A DNA stretch of 64,000 bases from Labrenzia sp. OB1 (GTDB taxonomy: Bacteria; Pseudomonadota; Alphaproteobacteria; Rhizobiales; Stappiaceae): positions 55,481-119,480 of the forward strand of contig NZ_JSEP01000019.1 in the NCBI RefSeq assembly GCF_001624695.1. Direction: 5' to 3'. Positions 8,835-17,496 of this stretch are shown piece by piece; position 1 is the stretch's first letter; each line of letters starts with the position of its first letter. Both the position numbers and the translations under genes were made by a program. The notes below the pieces were generated by a model. The model did no database searches. It saw nothing but the letters and a program-made list of their open reading frames with translations, and was not told the origin of the DNA.

Positions 8835-10769
8835 CTATCGCGGGAAATTCAACAGTTTGCTGCGGTCCTGTGCGTCCTTGCCAGCAGAGTCTGCGTCGGT
8901 TTTTTCCATATACATTTCAGGTACATCCAGTGTGAACACGGACATATCGGTGCTGAGACCCCGCAATTGGCCAGACCAGATTTCCACTGCGGGATAAGAT
9001 GCGGGCAGTTTTTCGGCAACCGACCGGCTGACTGCAAGGCGAACCTTCTTTTCCTTGGCGATGGCTTCGATCCGGCTCGCGGTGTTGACAGTCGTGCCCA
9101 TAACCGTGAAGGAGCGGCGGTGAACGCCGCCAATATCGCCGACCAGAACCGGTCCTGCATTAAGCGCGATACGCAAATCCAGCGGCGGCTGCCCGGTGAT
9201 TTCCCGTATATGATCCAGCTTGCCGATAATGTCACGGGCGGCATCCACCGCTGCCTTTTCCGGATCTTCGACCAAGTTGGGCGCGTTCCAGACCGCCATG
9301 ATCGCGTCACCGATATATTTGTCGATATATCCATGATGCGAGGTAATCACCTGGCCGATCGCGTCGAAGCAGGAATTGACCACCCGGACCACATCTCCGT
9401 CGGCAAGTTTTTCGGACATCTTGGTGAAGCCGACAATATCGATGAAGGCGACAACAACATTGCGCGTATCGCCGCCAAGTTCAGGCAATTGTTCCGACTG
9501 TGCCATCTGTTTGATGACGTCCGGCGCCAGATAATGGCCGAAGAGACGCACGAGCGAACGCTGCCGGCGCTGCAGGATGCCCACCTTGCCGATGCCGGCG
9601 ACGACCATCGCGCTGACACAGGCAACAGGTGCCACACCCGGAGACAACAGCAAACCGGCTTCCAACCCGACCAGACTGACACCGAGACCGGCGAGGATGC
9701 AACCAAGCGCCATGAACGGCAGCGCAACCAGCGGCAGGAGCAAGCCGGTGGCGGCCCCGATGACGGAGAACACAACCGTCAGGGCCGGAAGCGTGCCTGC
9801 GGGAGGCGCGACCGCCATCCGATCCGACAGGGCCGCCGCGATCAGGTCCGCCAGGATGAAAACACCAGCGGTGTAGGATCGAACCTGCGGGCGTCCACTT
9901 GCCCCGGTCTCCACAAGATCAGCCGGAGTACGGGGCAGGAAGCGATCGGAATAAAGATGCTCGTCCTCATAGGGCAGCAATCCTCCGAAGAGGACTATCC
10001 GGCCGTCAACGAAGCGATTCAGATCCTGCCTGCCTGCTTCGGTTTCCTGCATCTTCAGGACATCGAGCACGGAAAGATATGGCGTTGAGGCGGCGAGCCT
10101 TGCCGAAGGAATTGCGGTGTAGGCCTCGGGAACCTCGGTGCCGGCCGAGCCGATCAAAGCGTCGATGAGTGAGGAGGAGTCCGATAACGGAAAGTTGGGA
10201 GAGTGCCTGCGCACGACACCATCATTTTCAGCCGTAACGGTCACCGAGCGCACACCGCCTGTGCCGGCCGCGGCGGAAAAGGAGCGATGCGGCACACCGA
10301 TCTCGGTATGCGCGATGAAAACCCTGCCGCGATTCCGATAAAGGAACCTCTGGAAGGGCTGGTCAAAGCCCTTCAGGCGCGCCTCGCCGGTTTCAAGGTC
10401 CTTGAAGGCATCGGCGCTATAGGCAAAAACGAAATCATAGCCCAGCGCGCGAGCCCCGGCGTCGAGGACTGCCTGCCCGGCTTCCGCCATGACGGGGGTC
10501 ATCAGGACACGGGGGATTGGCTCAAGCCTTTCGGAGGCAAGAGCGATCTGGTCAAGGCCGACCACCACCACCGGCGGGGGCGCGGCCTCCTGCGCTGGCG
10601 TCAGTATTGCCCGGACCTGAAAAAGCCGGTCTGTAACCCAACCTTCCCAAATGGCCCTTTTGGCGGTCAACCCGATGGCTACGCCCGCACATACCGCTGC
10701 GAAGGCGATGACGGCAAAAAGCGTCTTCCGGCCAAGGGCTGGGTCCGCAATCCGGCCACCCGATGTCAT
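8835..10769 (-). CDS. CHASE2-domain adenylate/guanylate cyclase (class III)
   Basis: The order is a signal-anchor helix (about 15-36), a periplasmic CHASE2 sensor (about 45-300), three closely spaced transmembrane helices (about 310-420) and a class III cyclase catalytic domain (about 450-630). Key residues are visible: the two metal-binding aspartates in FIDIVGFT and YIGDAIMAVW, the Lys of DKYIGDA expected for adenine recognition, and the NTASR transition-state motif. It should make cAMP in response to a periplasmic signal. The ATG overlaps the stop of the upstream exported protein gene (ATGA), so the two are co-translated and probably work together. Confidence 0.93.
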   Translation of the reverse strand: MTSGGRIADPALGRKTLFAVIAFAAVCAGVAIGLTAKRAIWEGWVTDRLFQVRAILTPAQEAAPPPVVVVGLDQIALASERLEPIPRVLMTPVMAEAGQAVLDAGARALGYDFVFAYSADAFKDLETGEARLKGFDQPFQRFLYRNRGRVFIAHTEIGVPHRSFSAAAGTGGVRSVTVTAENDGVVRRHSPNFPLSDSSSLIDALIGSAGTEVPEAYTAIPSARLAASTPYLSVLDVLKMQETEAGRQDLNRFVDGRIVLFGGLLPYEDEHLYSDRFLPRTPADLVETGASGRPQVRSYTAGVFILADLIAAALSDRMAVAPPAGTLPALTVVFSVIGAATGLLLPLVALPFMALGCILAGLGVSLVGLEAGLLLSPGVAPVACVSAMVVAGIGKVGILQRRQRSLVRLFGHYLAPDVIKQMAQSEQLPELGGDTRNVVVAFIDIVGFTKMSEKLADGDVVRVVNSCFDAIGQVITSHHGYIDKYIGDAIMAVWNAPNLVEDPEKAAVDAARDIIGKLDHIREITGQPPLDLRIALNAGPVLVGDIGGVHRRSFTVMGTTVNTASRIEAIAKEKKVRLAVSRSVAEKLPASYPAVEIWSGQLRGLSTDMSVFTLDVPEMYMEKTDADSAGKDAQDRSKLLNFPR

Positions 10770-11452
10770 TTCACGATGACTACAGCGGTTTTCCGTCCGA
10801 CCTGTGCCGGATCAATCGTGAATTTACGCATGACCACACCATAGTCGGGAGCCTTGCCTTGCAGGAAAAGCTCGACCTCGACAGCGTCGTTTTCGGCTTC
10901 TCTGTCGGGCATTTCAGTCATGATGTTGTCGAGAACATCGAACCGCTTGGGCTCCCCGCCTTCAAAGGAGACAAAGACCGTGTCGTATTCATCGCGCAGT
11001 CTGTCGTCGAAGCGCAGCATCAGCGACGCCGCCTTCTTGTTCTCAAGCGCGAGACCGCGCAGTGTAACGGTCAATCCCTTGTTTGCGGTTTCGTCCCCGG
11101 TGCCGCTATCGGCCTGGAGGCAATTTCCCGCTCTGAGCACTTCCTGTTGTCCGCCGTCGAGAGCATAGCCTGACGAGGAAACGGTGATCTTGCCCGATTT
11201 GACGCGGACCTCCTGACAGGCAGCGTAATCGAGAAGATCGATATGCCCGTCGGAGCCCAGATCAACCTCATCTCCCGGCATCAGTTCCGTGAAGGCCGAC
11301 ACTTGCACCGCCTCGGATTTGTCGAGGATCAGCGCAATGGGGTCTGCAAGTGCCGGACCTGACAGTCCGGAAAATCCCAATGTGAAGGCAGCCGCCAGTC
11401 CGGTGGCGTAAAGGCTTTGCCGGACTGGGGCGCGTTTTAGCGAATGCGTCAT
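10766..11452 (-). CDS. Small exported FecR-like protein, partner of the CHASE2 cyclase
   Basis: The 228-residue protein has a signal peptide ending near ALA-DP (about residue 37), then a beta-rich segment ('LMPGDEVDLGSDGHIDLLDY', then a cysteine, then 'VKSGKITV') that resembles FecR-type or sugar-binding beta-helical sheets. Two cysteines in this part could form a disulfide. The C-terminal half has no recognised domain. Because it is exported and overlaps the start of the CHASE2 cyclase, I infer a periplasmic ligand or accessory for that sensor. FecR-like proteins beside CHASE2 proteins are known in other phyla. The family call is tentative. Confidence 0.75.
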   Translation of the reverse strand: MTHSLKRAPVRQSLYATGLAAAFTLGFSGLSGPALADPIALILDKSEAVQVSAFTELMPGDEVDLGSDGHIDLLDYAACQEVRVKSGKITVSSSGYALDGGQQEVLRAGNCLQADSGTGDETANKGLTVTLRGLALENKKAASLMLRFDDRLRDEYDTVFVSFEGGEPKRFDVLDNIMTEMPDREAENDAVEVELFLQGKAPDYGVVMRKFTIDPAQVGRKTAVVIVK

Positions 11453-11644
11453 GACTGTCTCCCAAGTCTATGAACCATATCTCCGGTCCACGTCTTTTGT
11501 CCAATGGCATCCTGTGCTCTTGTCGAGTCCAGCGCCGTGCGTGAGCCCAGTTATATCAGAGGAATGGCGGTACAAGTGTGGCTATGGTCACATAAAGGGT
11601 TTTAGGCAACAACGGGATACACATCTACCGATTTTGTGTCCGGA

Positions 11645-13267
11645 CTATCCGGCGGGCTCGGTATAAACAGCGGCAATGCCTATGGCGTCCGCGGTTTGGT
11701 CGATCAGTTTAAGCATCTGGGGCAGAAGGTCGGCAGAAAGCGGCCATCCATCCAGCGCGGACAGAACCCCGACAAGCCGGGGCATCGGGTTGGACGAGCG
11801 CACCATAACGATGTGATCGGCTCCGAAAGGCAGGGCGGCGCGCAAGTTGAGGACATAGGGATTGCCCGCTTCAACGGATGTGTCCTTGCCGAGTGGATCG
11901 GCAATCCTGTCCGGGGCCAGCACCCGCAGCGTCCCGTCCGCTTCCAGTGCGAAGACCGCCATATATCCTTCTTGCGCGGATGTCAGACCAACCTTGAAAG
12001 GTGAGCCTTCCGGAATATGGCCAACAGCAGGCTGCAAGGTGCCTTCAATCGGCTGACGGTCTCTGGACAGGGCATAAAGATCTGACAGAAACACCCATTT
12101 GGTGACCACTTCGGAAAAGCGGTCGGCGTTCCCGGCCCCACCTTTGAGAACCACATCGCCGAACTTTGTCAGCACATCGCCTTCTTCCACATCCCAGAAG
12201 AGATCCGCATTCCCCTCCCCCATGACCTTCACCCGCCCCTGATGCTTCAAGGAGAGACTTTCAAGAAGGGGATCGGCAGTCCCGGTACTGGCGGCCAGCG
12301 TCAGGCCGTTTGTGCTGCGGTCGAATATGGCGCCGTCAACCCTGGGCAGAACCGCCGCACGGGTTTCACCGCCGATGCTGAGGCTCGGGGATTGACGGCC
12401 CTCGGTCGCCACGCGCACTGTTTCCTTCAGAAACCGGCTGAGTTCGGCCATGGAGATACCGCCGTCGCGGTCCAGATCCGCTCTTCCCTCCACCCCGCGC
12501 GCAAAGGCCCAGCTCAGTGCCCCTCGCGGTTTGCCGCCGATGAGCAGTTCCGGGATTACCTGACCGTCGACAGTTGCTCCGACGTAGATGACATTGTCGA
12601 GGTCTTCCAGATCCTCACCAGGGGCGCCAGCTTGTGCCAGGCCCGGTGGCAGCGGTGTGGATCTCAATACATCGTCCTCAAATGGCGGCAAACCGACCAG
12701 ACGCGTTCCAAGCCGCTTGATCCGCGGATCTATCGATCTGGTCATTGTGCCGGAATGGCAGCTGTCGGCAAGGACCAGAACGCTGCGCCCACCGGCGGCA
12801 CGCAGCATGGCGGCCACATCATCATCGCGCAAACGCTCACCGTTCCCGGGCGCGGCCACATCGAAACCCGCCAACAGGAAAACCTCGTCGAACCCGTCCT
12901 CCTCAGATCCCGCCAGCCACTCGGGCTCCTGCGCCCCATGCCCGGCATATGACAAAACAAGAACATCCTCGGGACCGGACCGGGAGATCAATCCCTGCCA
13001 GGAAGACAGGACTGCAGCACGGGTGGCCTCCCCATCGTAAAGCGCCGTCAGATCTCGCACACCGGCCGCTTCGAGCGTCTCGGCAATGTCACGCCCATCA
13101 TTGACCGCACCTTTCAGCGGCGAGACATGCTCATAAGCATCGATACCGATGACAAGAGCCCGCCATTCGCCCGCCATGGATGGCACAGCGAACAGCAACA
13201 GACACACAAGGCCAAGGCTACCGTGCGCGAGCCATTGTCCGGTTCTCATACGAAACGGAATTCCCAT
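11645..13267 (-). CDS. Exported caspase-like (C14) peptidase with EF-hand-like loop
   Basis: The 540-residue protein has a signal peptide (about 1-32), then a caspase-fold p20 domain with the catalytic His in SYAGHG (His110) and Cys in ADSCHSG (Cys170). Residues 263-275 read DLDRDGGISMAEL, which fits a canonical EF-hand calcium loop and sits near the end of the caspase domain. The C-terminal part (about 400-470, 'FKVGLTSAQEGYMAVFALEADG') looks like the DUF4384 domain often found with bacterial caspases. A second start at residue 7 is possible. It lies in the same strand run as another caspase gene. Substrates are unknown. Confidence 0.88.
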   Translation of the reverse strand: MGIPFRMRTGQWLAHGSLGLVCLLLFAVPSMAGEWRALVIGIDAYEHVSPLKGAVNDGRDIAETLEAAGVRDLTALYDGEATRAAVLSSWQGLISRSGPEDVLVLSYAGHGAQEPEWLAGSEEDGFDEVFLLAGFDVAAPGNGERLRDDDVAAMLRAAGGRSVLVLADSCHSGTMTRSIDPRIKRLGTRLVGLPPFEDDVLRSTPLPPGLAQAGAPGEDLEDLDNVIYVGATVDGQVIPELLIGGKPRGALSWAFARGVEGRADLDRDGGISMAELSRFLKETVRVATEGRQSPSLSIGGETRAAVLPRVDGAIFDRSTNGLTLAASTGTADPLLESLSLKHQGRVKVMGEGNADLFWDVEEGDVLTKFGDVVLKGGAGNADRFSEVVTKWVFLSDLYALSRDRQPIEGTLQPAVGHIPEGSPFKVGLTSAQEGYMAVFALEADGTLRVLAPDRIADPLGKDTSVEAGNPYVLNLRAALPFGADHIVMVRSSNPMPRLVGVLSALDGWPLSADLLPQMLKLIDQTADAIGIAAVYTEPAG

Positions 13268-13301
13268 GGGAGTGTCTCTTCAATCAGGGTTCTGGTCCGG
13301 G

Positions 13302-13571
13302 TCAGCCCCAAGAACCGCCACCACCACCACCGGGGCTGCCACCGCCTCCACCGCCGCCGCCGCTGCTTCCTCCACCGCCTCCACCGCCGCTACTGCCGCC
13401 GCTGCTTCCGCCGCCACTATTTCCGCCGCTGTTGCCGTTGTTGGTATCGCGCGCCGCAGGATCGTTGATTGGATCGATAGTGCCGGTACCGGACTGTTGC
13501 TGGGTCTGGCAACCCGTAAGCACAAACATGGCCAAAGCCGTGAGTGAAGCTGCATACAAAAGTGATTTCAT
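13302..13571 (-). CDS. Small Gly/Ser-rich lipoprotein
   Basis: This 89-residue protein starts at an ATG behind a good AAGGAGAG site. It has a lipoprotein signal peptide with lipobox LTGC, a short Gln/Thr/Asp spacer and then about 45 residues of almost pure Gly/Ser ending in SWG. The DNA of the tail is a CCGCC/ACC-rich low-complexity tract (13310-13440). It lies between two caspase genes, 12 bases after the larger one, so it is probably in one operon. The tail could be a flexible surface spacer. The function is unknown. Confidence 0.8.
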   Translation of the reverse strand: MKSLLYAASLTALAMFVLTGCQTQQQSGTGTIDPINDPAARDTNNGNSGGNSGGGSSGGSSGGGGGGGSSGGGGGGGGSPGGGGGGSWG

Positions 13572-13582
13572 AATTTCTCTCC

Positions 13583-16297
13583 TTAAAACAAATCGTAGCG
13601 CGGGCGATCTTGTTCCCACTGGTGCTTGACCAACGAGATCAACGCTTCATCCCCTTGAACAGGCTGCCGTCCGGAAGCCTTGAAGAAATTTACAAGGGCA
13701 TCCCGGGTCTTCCGTCCCGGCTGGCCATCCACCGGCCCGGGTTCATAGCCGAGATCCGTCAGAGCCTGCTGCAAGACCTTGGCCTTTAGCCCGCGGCTCG
13801 CCTTGCCCAGCGCTTCCCTGCCGTTTTCCGCCGCCTGTGAAGACGGGTCCACGGCAACGGCCATGGCCAGCATTCTTATCCGGTCGCGGCCGGCCGCTTC
13901 TCCCGATTGCTCTCCCAGCATGAATGCGGTGTTGAAGGCGCCCCAGGCGTCGCCGCGCAAGGCGCTTTCACGGAACCATCTTGTCGCTTCCGCAGCATCT
14001 TTTTCCACGCCCTGACCGTTGAAGTAGAGCAGCCCGATGGCGGTGCCCGCGGCGGGATGACCGCCTTCATGGGCCTTCCTGAACCAACCGAGCGCGGCCT
14101 CAAAGTCTTGAGGCACGCCTTTGCCATCCCGGTAAAGCGTTCCCATGTTCAGGAAGCCGTAAATGTCGTTTCGTCCGGCTGACCTGTTGTAATAATAAAC
14201 GGCCCGGTCGACGTTTTCGGCCACATGCTCGCCGTTCAGATAAAAGCCGCCGATGGCATTGTAGGAAAACGTGTGTCCGGCCTCGACGGATTGCAGAAGT
14301 TTTTCCAGACCGTCCTTCTCGTTCTGGGCCGTCCCGTCTCCCCTGATCTCAGCCAGCCCGAGCGAGTGCAGCGCATAGGCGTCGCCGCGTTCGGCAGCCT
14401 TGCGGTACAGTTCCACAGCCTTTTCCCGATCCCGGTCAATTCCGGCCCCCAGGAAATACATGCGGCCAAGCACCTGGCCGGCCCGCACATGCCCCATCTG
14501 GTAGGCCTGCTCGAAATAGGCAATCGCCTGATCGAGATCGCCAGCCGCGAAAGCCCCGCGCCCGCGCTGAAACACAAAGCGGCCGATTTCCGGATAGGCT
14601 TCCATTGCTGAGGCACAGGCTGTGTCGATCGCCCGGGGATCAAGATCGTTCGCCAGACGTCCTTCCGTGACTGCCTGAAGATCAAACGGCTGCGTTGCAA
14701 GCTGATCGCAACGGTCCACACGCGGTTGAACGATCTGGGTGATGGTTCTGAGTGACCCGCCGGTTTCATTCGGAAGTTCGAGCTTGAATTCGCGTGCTTC
14801 GCGCTCGCTGCCGATCTGGGGCCGGACCGTCAGGGACGCCAGCGCCGACACGGGAAAGCGGTCTCCCGCCTGAAGCAGACGGCCCTCGGAAGAAAGCTGC
14901 AGATCGCTATCGACGGACACGACTTTCAGCCAGTCGCTGGTTGCCGGAAGTCCCTCCACAGGCGCTTCGGAGTAGACCTCAACCGGACCGACGCCGATGT
15001 CGGCCTCCACTGTACCTGCGGTCGATCTTTCCGTCAGCCAGGCCAATACCGCTGCCAGGCGCGCCTTCAGGTCCTCCCGAAGACCATCTTCCGCAACTGG
15101 AGCCGCTGTCTGTGCAACCGTGATCGAGGCAATGGCGGAGACGCTGCTGCCCCACTGGTCTGTCACTTCGTAACCGATCAGTTCCACATTTCCGGCGTCA
15201 GCGCCGGTTGGAACGAACTGAAGTCCGGCAAGCTCTTCGGCCTTGAGAACATCGCCCTCGGCAACGGACTTACCGTCCGCCAACTGCAATTTTCCCTTTT
15301 CCGGCGCCAGGGTCAGCTTGGCTTCAAGCGTTCCGCCCTCCGGCTGCACCGGTGCCGGAATGTTGAGCGCGACCGCTGTGCTGCCGGCGGGGACGCTGAC
15401 ACGGTGATGTGCAGTGACGATGGGTTCCGGTTTGGGAGGCACGAAGTAGAAACTGGTGACAAGCGTTGAGTCCTCATAGGGGATCTGCTGCCCCCCGGTC
15501 TTGCGGACAACTTCGTCCCGGACCCTGGTCATCAGGTCCTTGATCTCAAGCTTCGGATCGAGGGCATTGCCGACCACTGAGGAGGTGAACGGACTCATGG
15601 GTCCGTCCCCGTCATAGGCGACCTGGCCCGGACGGGTGGCGTAGGAGATGAAGGTCCCAAGCTTGTTGGGAATCCGGCGGAGCCCCCTCGTCTTTCCGAG
15701 CGCATATTCCTGTTCACCCCAAAACAGGCTCGCGATTTCGAAAGGATTGTCCCTGCAGGCATCCAGCATGACGATCTGCAGGCTTGACGCGGCTTTCATG
15801 TAATCGAGCAGATGAGAGACCTTGAGACTTTCAAACTCAAGGTCGTATTGCGATGACAATTTTGCATCGACAGGCAGTATGAAGTTCGCGTCACCGACCT
15901 GAAGGGCATGGCCCGAATAATAGAAAAGGGCTGTATCGCCATCATTGAGTTCGCGCAGGAACCGGCGGACGACCTCCTCCATTTCCTTCTTGTCGAGATC
16001 CATTCCGAGCGTGACATCGAAATCGGCCTTTCGAAGGATACGCGAAATTTCCTTTGTGTCGTTCAGCGGGTTTACCAGGGGCTCCACGTATTGGTAGTCC
16101 TGATTTCCGATCACGAGCGCGACCCTCCGGCCCGCTTCCTGCGCGGAGGCGGTCAGTGAAGTCGAGCCGGCCAATGCCAATCCGAGTGGCAGGCTGAGCA
16201 GCCCGAAGCGCACGGCTCGCCGCAAGCGGGCGGCAGGCTTCGAAACCACTCGGGTTGAATGTCGAGCGCAAAGAGGCAGATTATACCGATTGGTCAT
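13583..16297 (-). CDS. Large exported caspase with cadherin-like, Sel1 and peptidoglycan-binding-like regions
   Basis: The 904-residue protein has a long signal peptide (about 1-52) and a caspase p20 domain (about 57-285) with His130 (YYSGHA) and Cys181 (DACRDN). Two beta-sandwich segments follow (about 300-395 and 430-525); the first looks like the cadherin-like repeats of large surface proteins. Sel1/TPR repeats run from about 585 to 800 (for example 'AVELYRKAAERGDA'), and the C-terminus (about 836-895) resembles a PG_binding_1 domain (LTDLGYEPGPVDG). The ATG at 16297 is chosen over an upstream in-frame ATG because it directly precedes the signal peptide. An envelope-attached signalling or adaptor protease is likely. 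Confidence 0.88.
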   Translation of the reverse strand: MTNRYNLPLCARHSTRVVSKPAARLRRAVRFGLLSLPLGLALAGSTSLTASAQEAGRRVALVIGNQDYQYVEPLVNPLNDTKEISRILRKADFDVTLGMDLDKKEMEEVVRRFLRELNDGDTALFYYSGHALQVGDANFILPVDAKLSSQYDLEFESLKVSHLLDYMKAASSLQIVMLDACRDNPFEIASLFWGEQEYALGKTRGLRRIPNKLGTFISYATRPGQVAYDGDGPMSPFTSSVVGNALDPKLEIKDLMTRVRDEVVRKTGGQQIPYEDSTLVTSFYFVPPKPEPIVTAHHRVSVPAGSTAVALNIPAPVQPEGGTLEAKLTLAPEKGKLQLADGKSVAEGDVLKAEELAGLQFVPTGADAGNVELIGYEVTDQWGSSVSAIASITVAQTAAPVAEDGLREDLKARLAAVLAWLTERSTAGTVEADIGVGPVEVYSEAPVEGLPATSDWLKVVSVDSDLQLSSEGRLLQAGDRFPVSALASLTVRPQIGSEREAREFKLELPNETGGSLRTITQIVQPRVDRCDQLATQPFDLQAVTEGRLANDLDPRAIDTACASAMEAYPEIGRFVFQRGRGAFAAGDLDQAIAYFEQAYQMGHVRAGQVLGRMYFLGAGIDRDREKAVELYRKAAERGDAYALHSLGLAEIRGDGTAQNEKDGLEKLLQSVEAGHTFSYNAIGGFYLNGEHVAENVDRAVYYYNRSAGRNDIYGFLNMGTLYRDGKGVPQDFEAALGWFRKAHEGGHPAAGTAIGLLYFNGQGVEKDAAEATRWFRESALRGDAWGAFNTAFMLGEQSGEAAGRDRIRMLAMAVAVDPSSQAAENGREALGKASRGLKAKVLQQALTDLGYEPGPVDGQPGRKTRDALVNFFKASGRQPVQGDEALISLVKHQWEQDRPRYDLF

Positions 16298-16638
16298 AAC
16301 GTTCCCAATGTTGAAATCCGTATTTCTCTTTATAGGCCCTTGAGCCCTTGCCGGACTGTGACGAACCGCACACTCCATTCGATCCGGTCCGATTGCCGCC
16401 AATGCCGCAGAAATTGGATGTTGCCCGGGAAAATTCCCTCGGTTCTCTAAAATGTATAAAGGCATTACGCTGGGTAAATTGATGCACACTTGCTGCCTGG
16501 ACGCAAGCCGGGTTCCCTCTGAAAGTCGGGATTTATCTTTTACGTCTTCTATTTGCGGGCTTACGGCGGTTTTCAAGTCCACCCGAGTCAAATTAGTCTG
16601 CCGCCAGCCATATAGAAAATCTGACGCTTGGAGCCATC
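16298..16638. other. Intergenic region between divergent caspase and GNAT genes
   Basis: This 341-base region should hold the promoters of the minus-strand caspase run and the plus-strand GNAT gene. On the minus strand, TTTACC (16473-16478) and TACATT (16451-16456) with a 16-base spacer make a weak sigma70-like promoter for the caspase gene. No RNA gene or clear operator was seen. Confidence 0.4.
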
Positions 16639-17490
16639 ATGTCCGGACCCCTTGAGATTCGCACCCTGCGGGAAGACGAAATGCATATTGCGCTCGAGTT
16701 GGCGCGGGATGAAGGCTGGAACCCGGGCCTTGAGGACGGGAAAGTCTTTTATGCGGCTGATCCGGGTGGTTTTTTCGCCGGTGAGGTTTCAGGCGAACTC
16801 GTCACTGTCATTTCAGCCGTTCGCTACGGCAACGAGTTCGGCTTTATCGGTTTTTATATCTGCAAGCCCGGCCACCGCCAGAAGGGCTACGGCCATCGGA
16901 TCTGGCAGCAGGCCCTGGACTATCTTGGCCCCAGACTTTTGGGCCTCGATGCAGTCAAGGAACAGACAGCCAGCTATGCCGAACACGGCTTCAGGCCGGT
17001 TTACCGCAATGTCCGTCAAGCCGGCATTTCCCTGTGCGACACTCCGATGGATCCGCGATTGGCACCACTCGGCCAGGGAATTTTCCCGTCAATCCGGGAT
17101 TATGACCGGCGGTTCTTCCCAGGTCCGCGAATGGACTTCCTGAAGCTCTGGACCGCACCGATGCTCGAGACCCGCAGAGGCTTCGCCTTCGCCGAAGATG
17201 GCGTTGTGAAAGGCTATGGCGTCATCCGTCAGTGCCATGAAGGCTACAAGATAGGGCCGCTCTTTGCCGACACACCCGAAATCGCCGATACGCTCTTCCG
17301 TGCGCTCGCCGGGCAAGTCAAGGGTCAGCCGATCGTTCTCGATACGCCGGAAGCCAATGCGGCCGCACTCCTGCTTGCGGAAAGATACGAGCTCTCGCCG
17401 GAGTTCGAGACTTTCCGCATGTATCGCGGAACGGCTCCGGACCTGCCGCTCGATCAGATGTTCGGTATCACGACCTTCGAACTCGGCTGA
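16639..17490 (+). CDS. GNAT-family N-acetyltransferase with C-terminal extra domain
   Basis: The first 140 or so residues form a GNAT fold with the acetyl-CoA-binding 'R.KGYGHRIW' motif (R/Q-x-x-G-x-G/A) and a 'YAEHGFRPVYRN' strand near its end. The remaining half (to 283) is a second GNAT-like lobe of the type seen in YitH-like proteins. Substrate is unknown. The gene stands alone and converges on the ornithine cyclodeaminase-like gene, with 6 bases between the stops. Confidence 0.88.
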   Translation: MSGPLEIRTLREDEMHIALELARDEGWNPGLEDGKVFYAADPGGFFAGEVSGELVTVISAVRYGNEFGFIGFYICKPGHRQKGYGHRIWQQALDYLGPRLLGLDAVKEQTASYAEHGFRPVYRNVRQAGISLCDTPMDPRLAPLGQGIFPSIRDYDRRFFPGPRMDFLKLWTAPMLETRRGFAFAEDGVVKGYGVIRQCHEGYKIGPLFADTPEIADTLFRALAGQVKGQPIVLDTPEANAAALLLAERYELSPEFETFRMYRGTAPDLPLDQMFGITTFELG

Positions 17491-17496
17491 CTGCAA

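Noticed and set aside
8727..10088. Plus-strand open frame of 453 codons opposite the CHASE2 cyclase
   Set aside because: The translated product is Arg/His/Gln-rich with no family features, and the opposite strand has a full cyclase with all motifs.
13310..13440. Repetitive CCGCC/ACC tract considered as a CRISPR or tandem-repeat array
   Set aside because: It is the coding sequence for the Gly/Ser tail of the lipoprotein and has no regular spacer structure.
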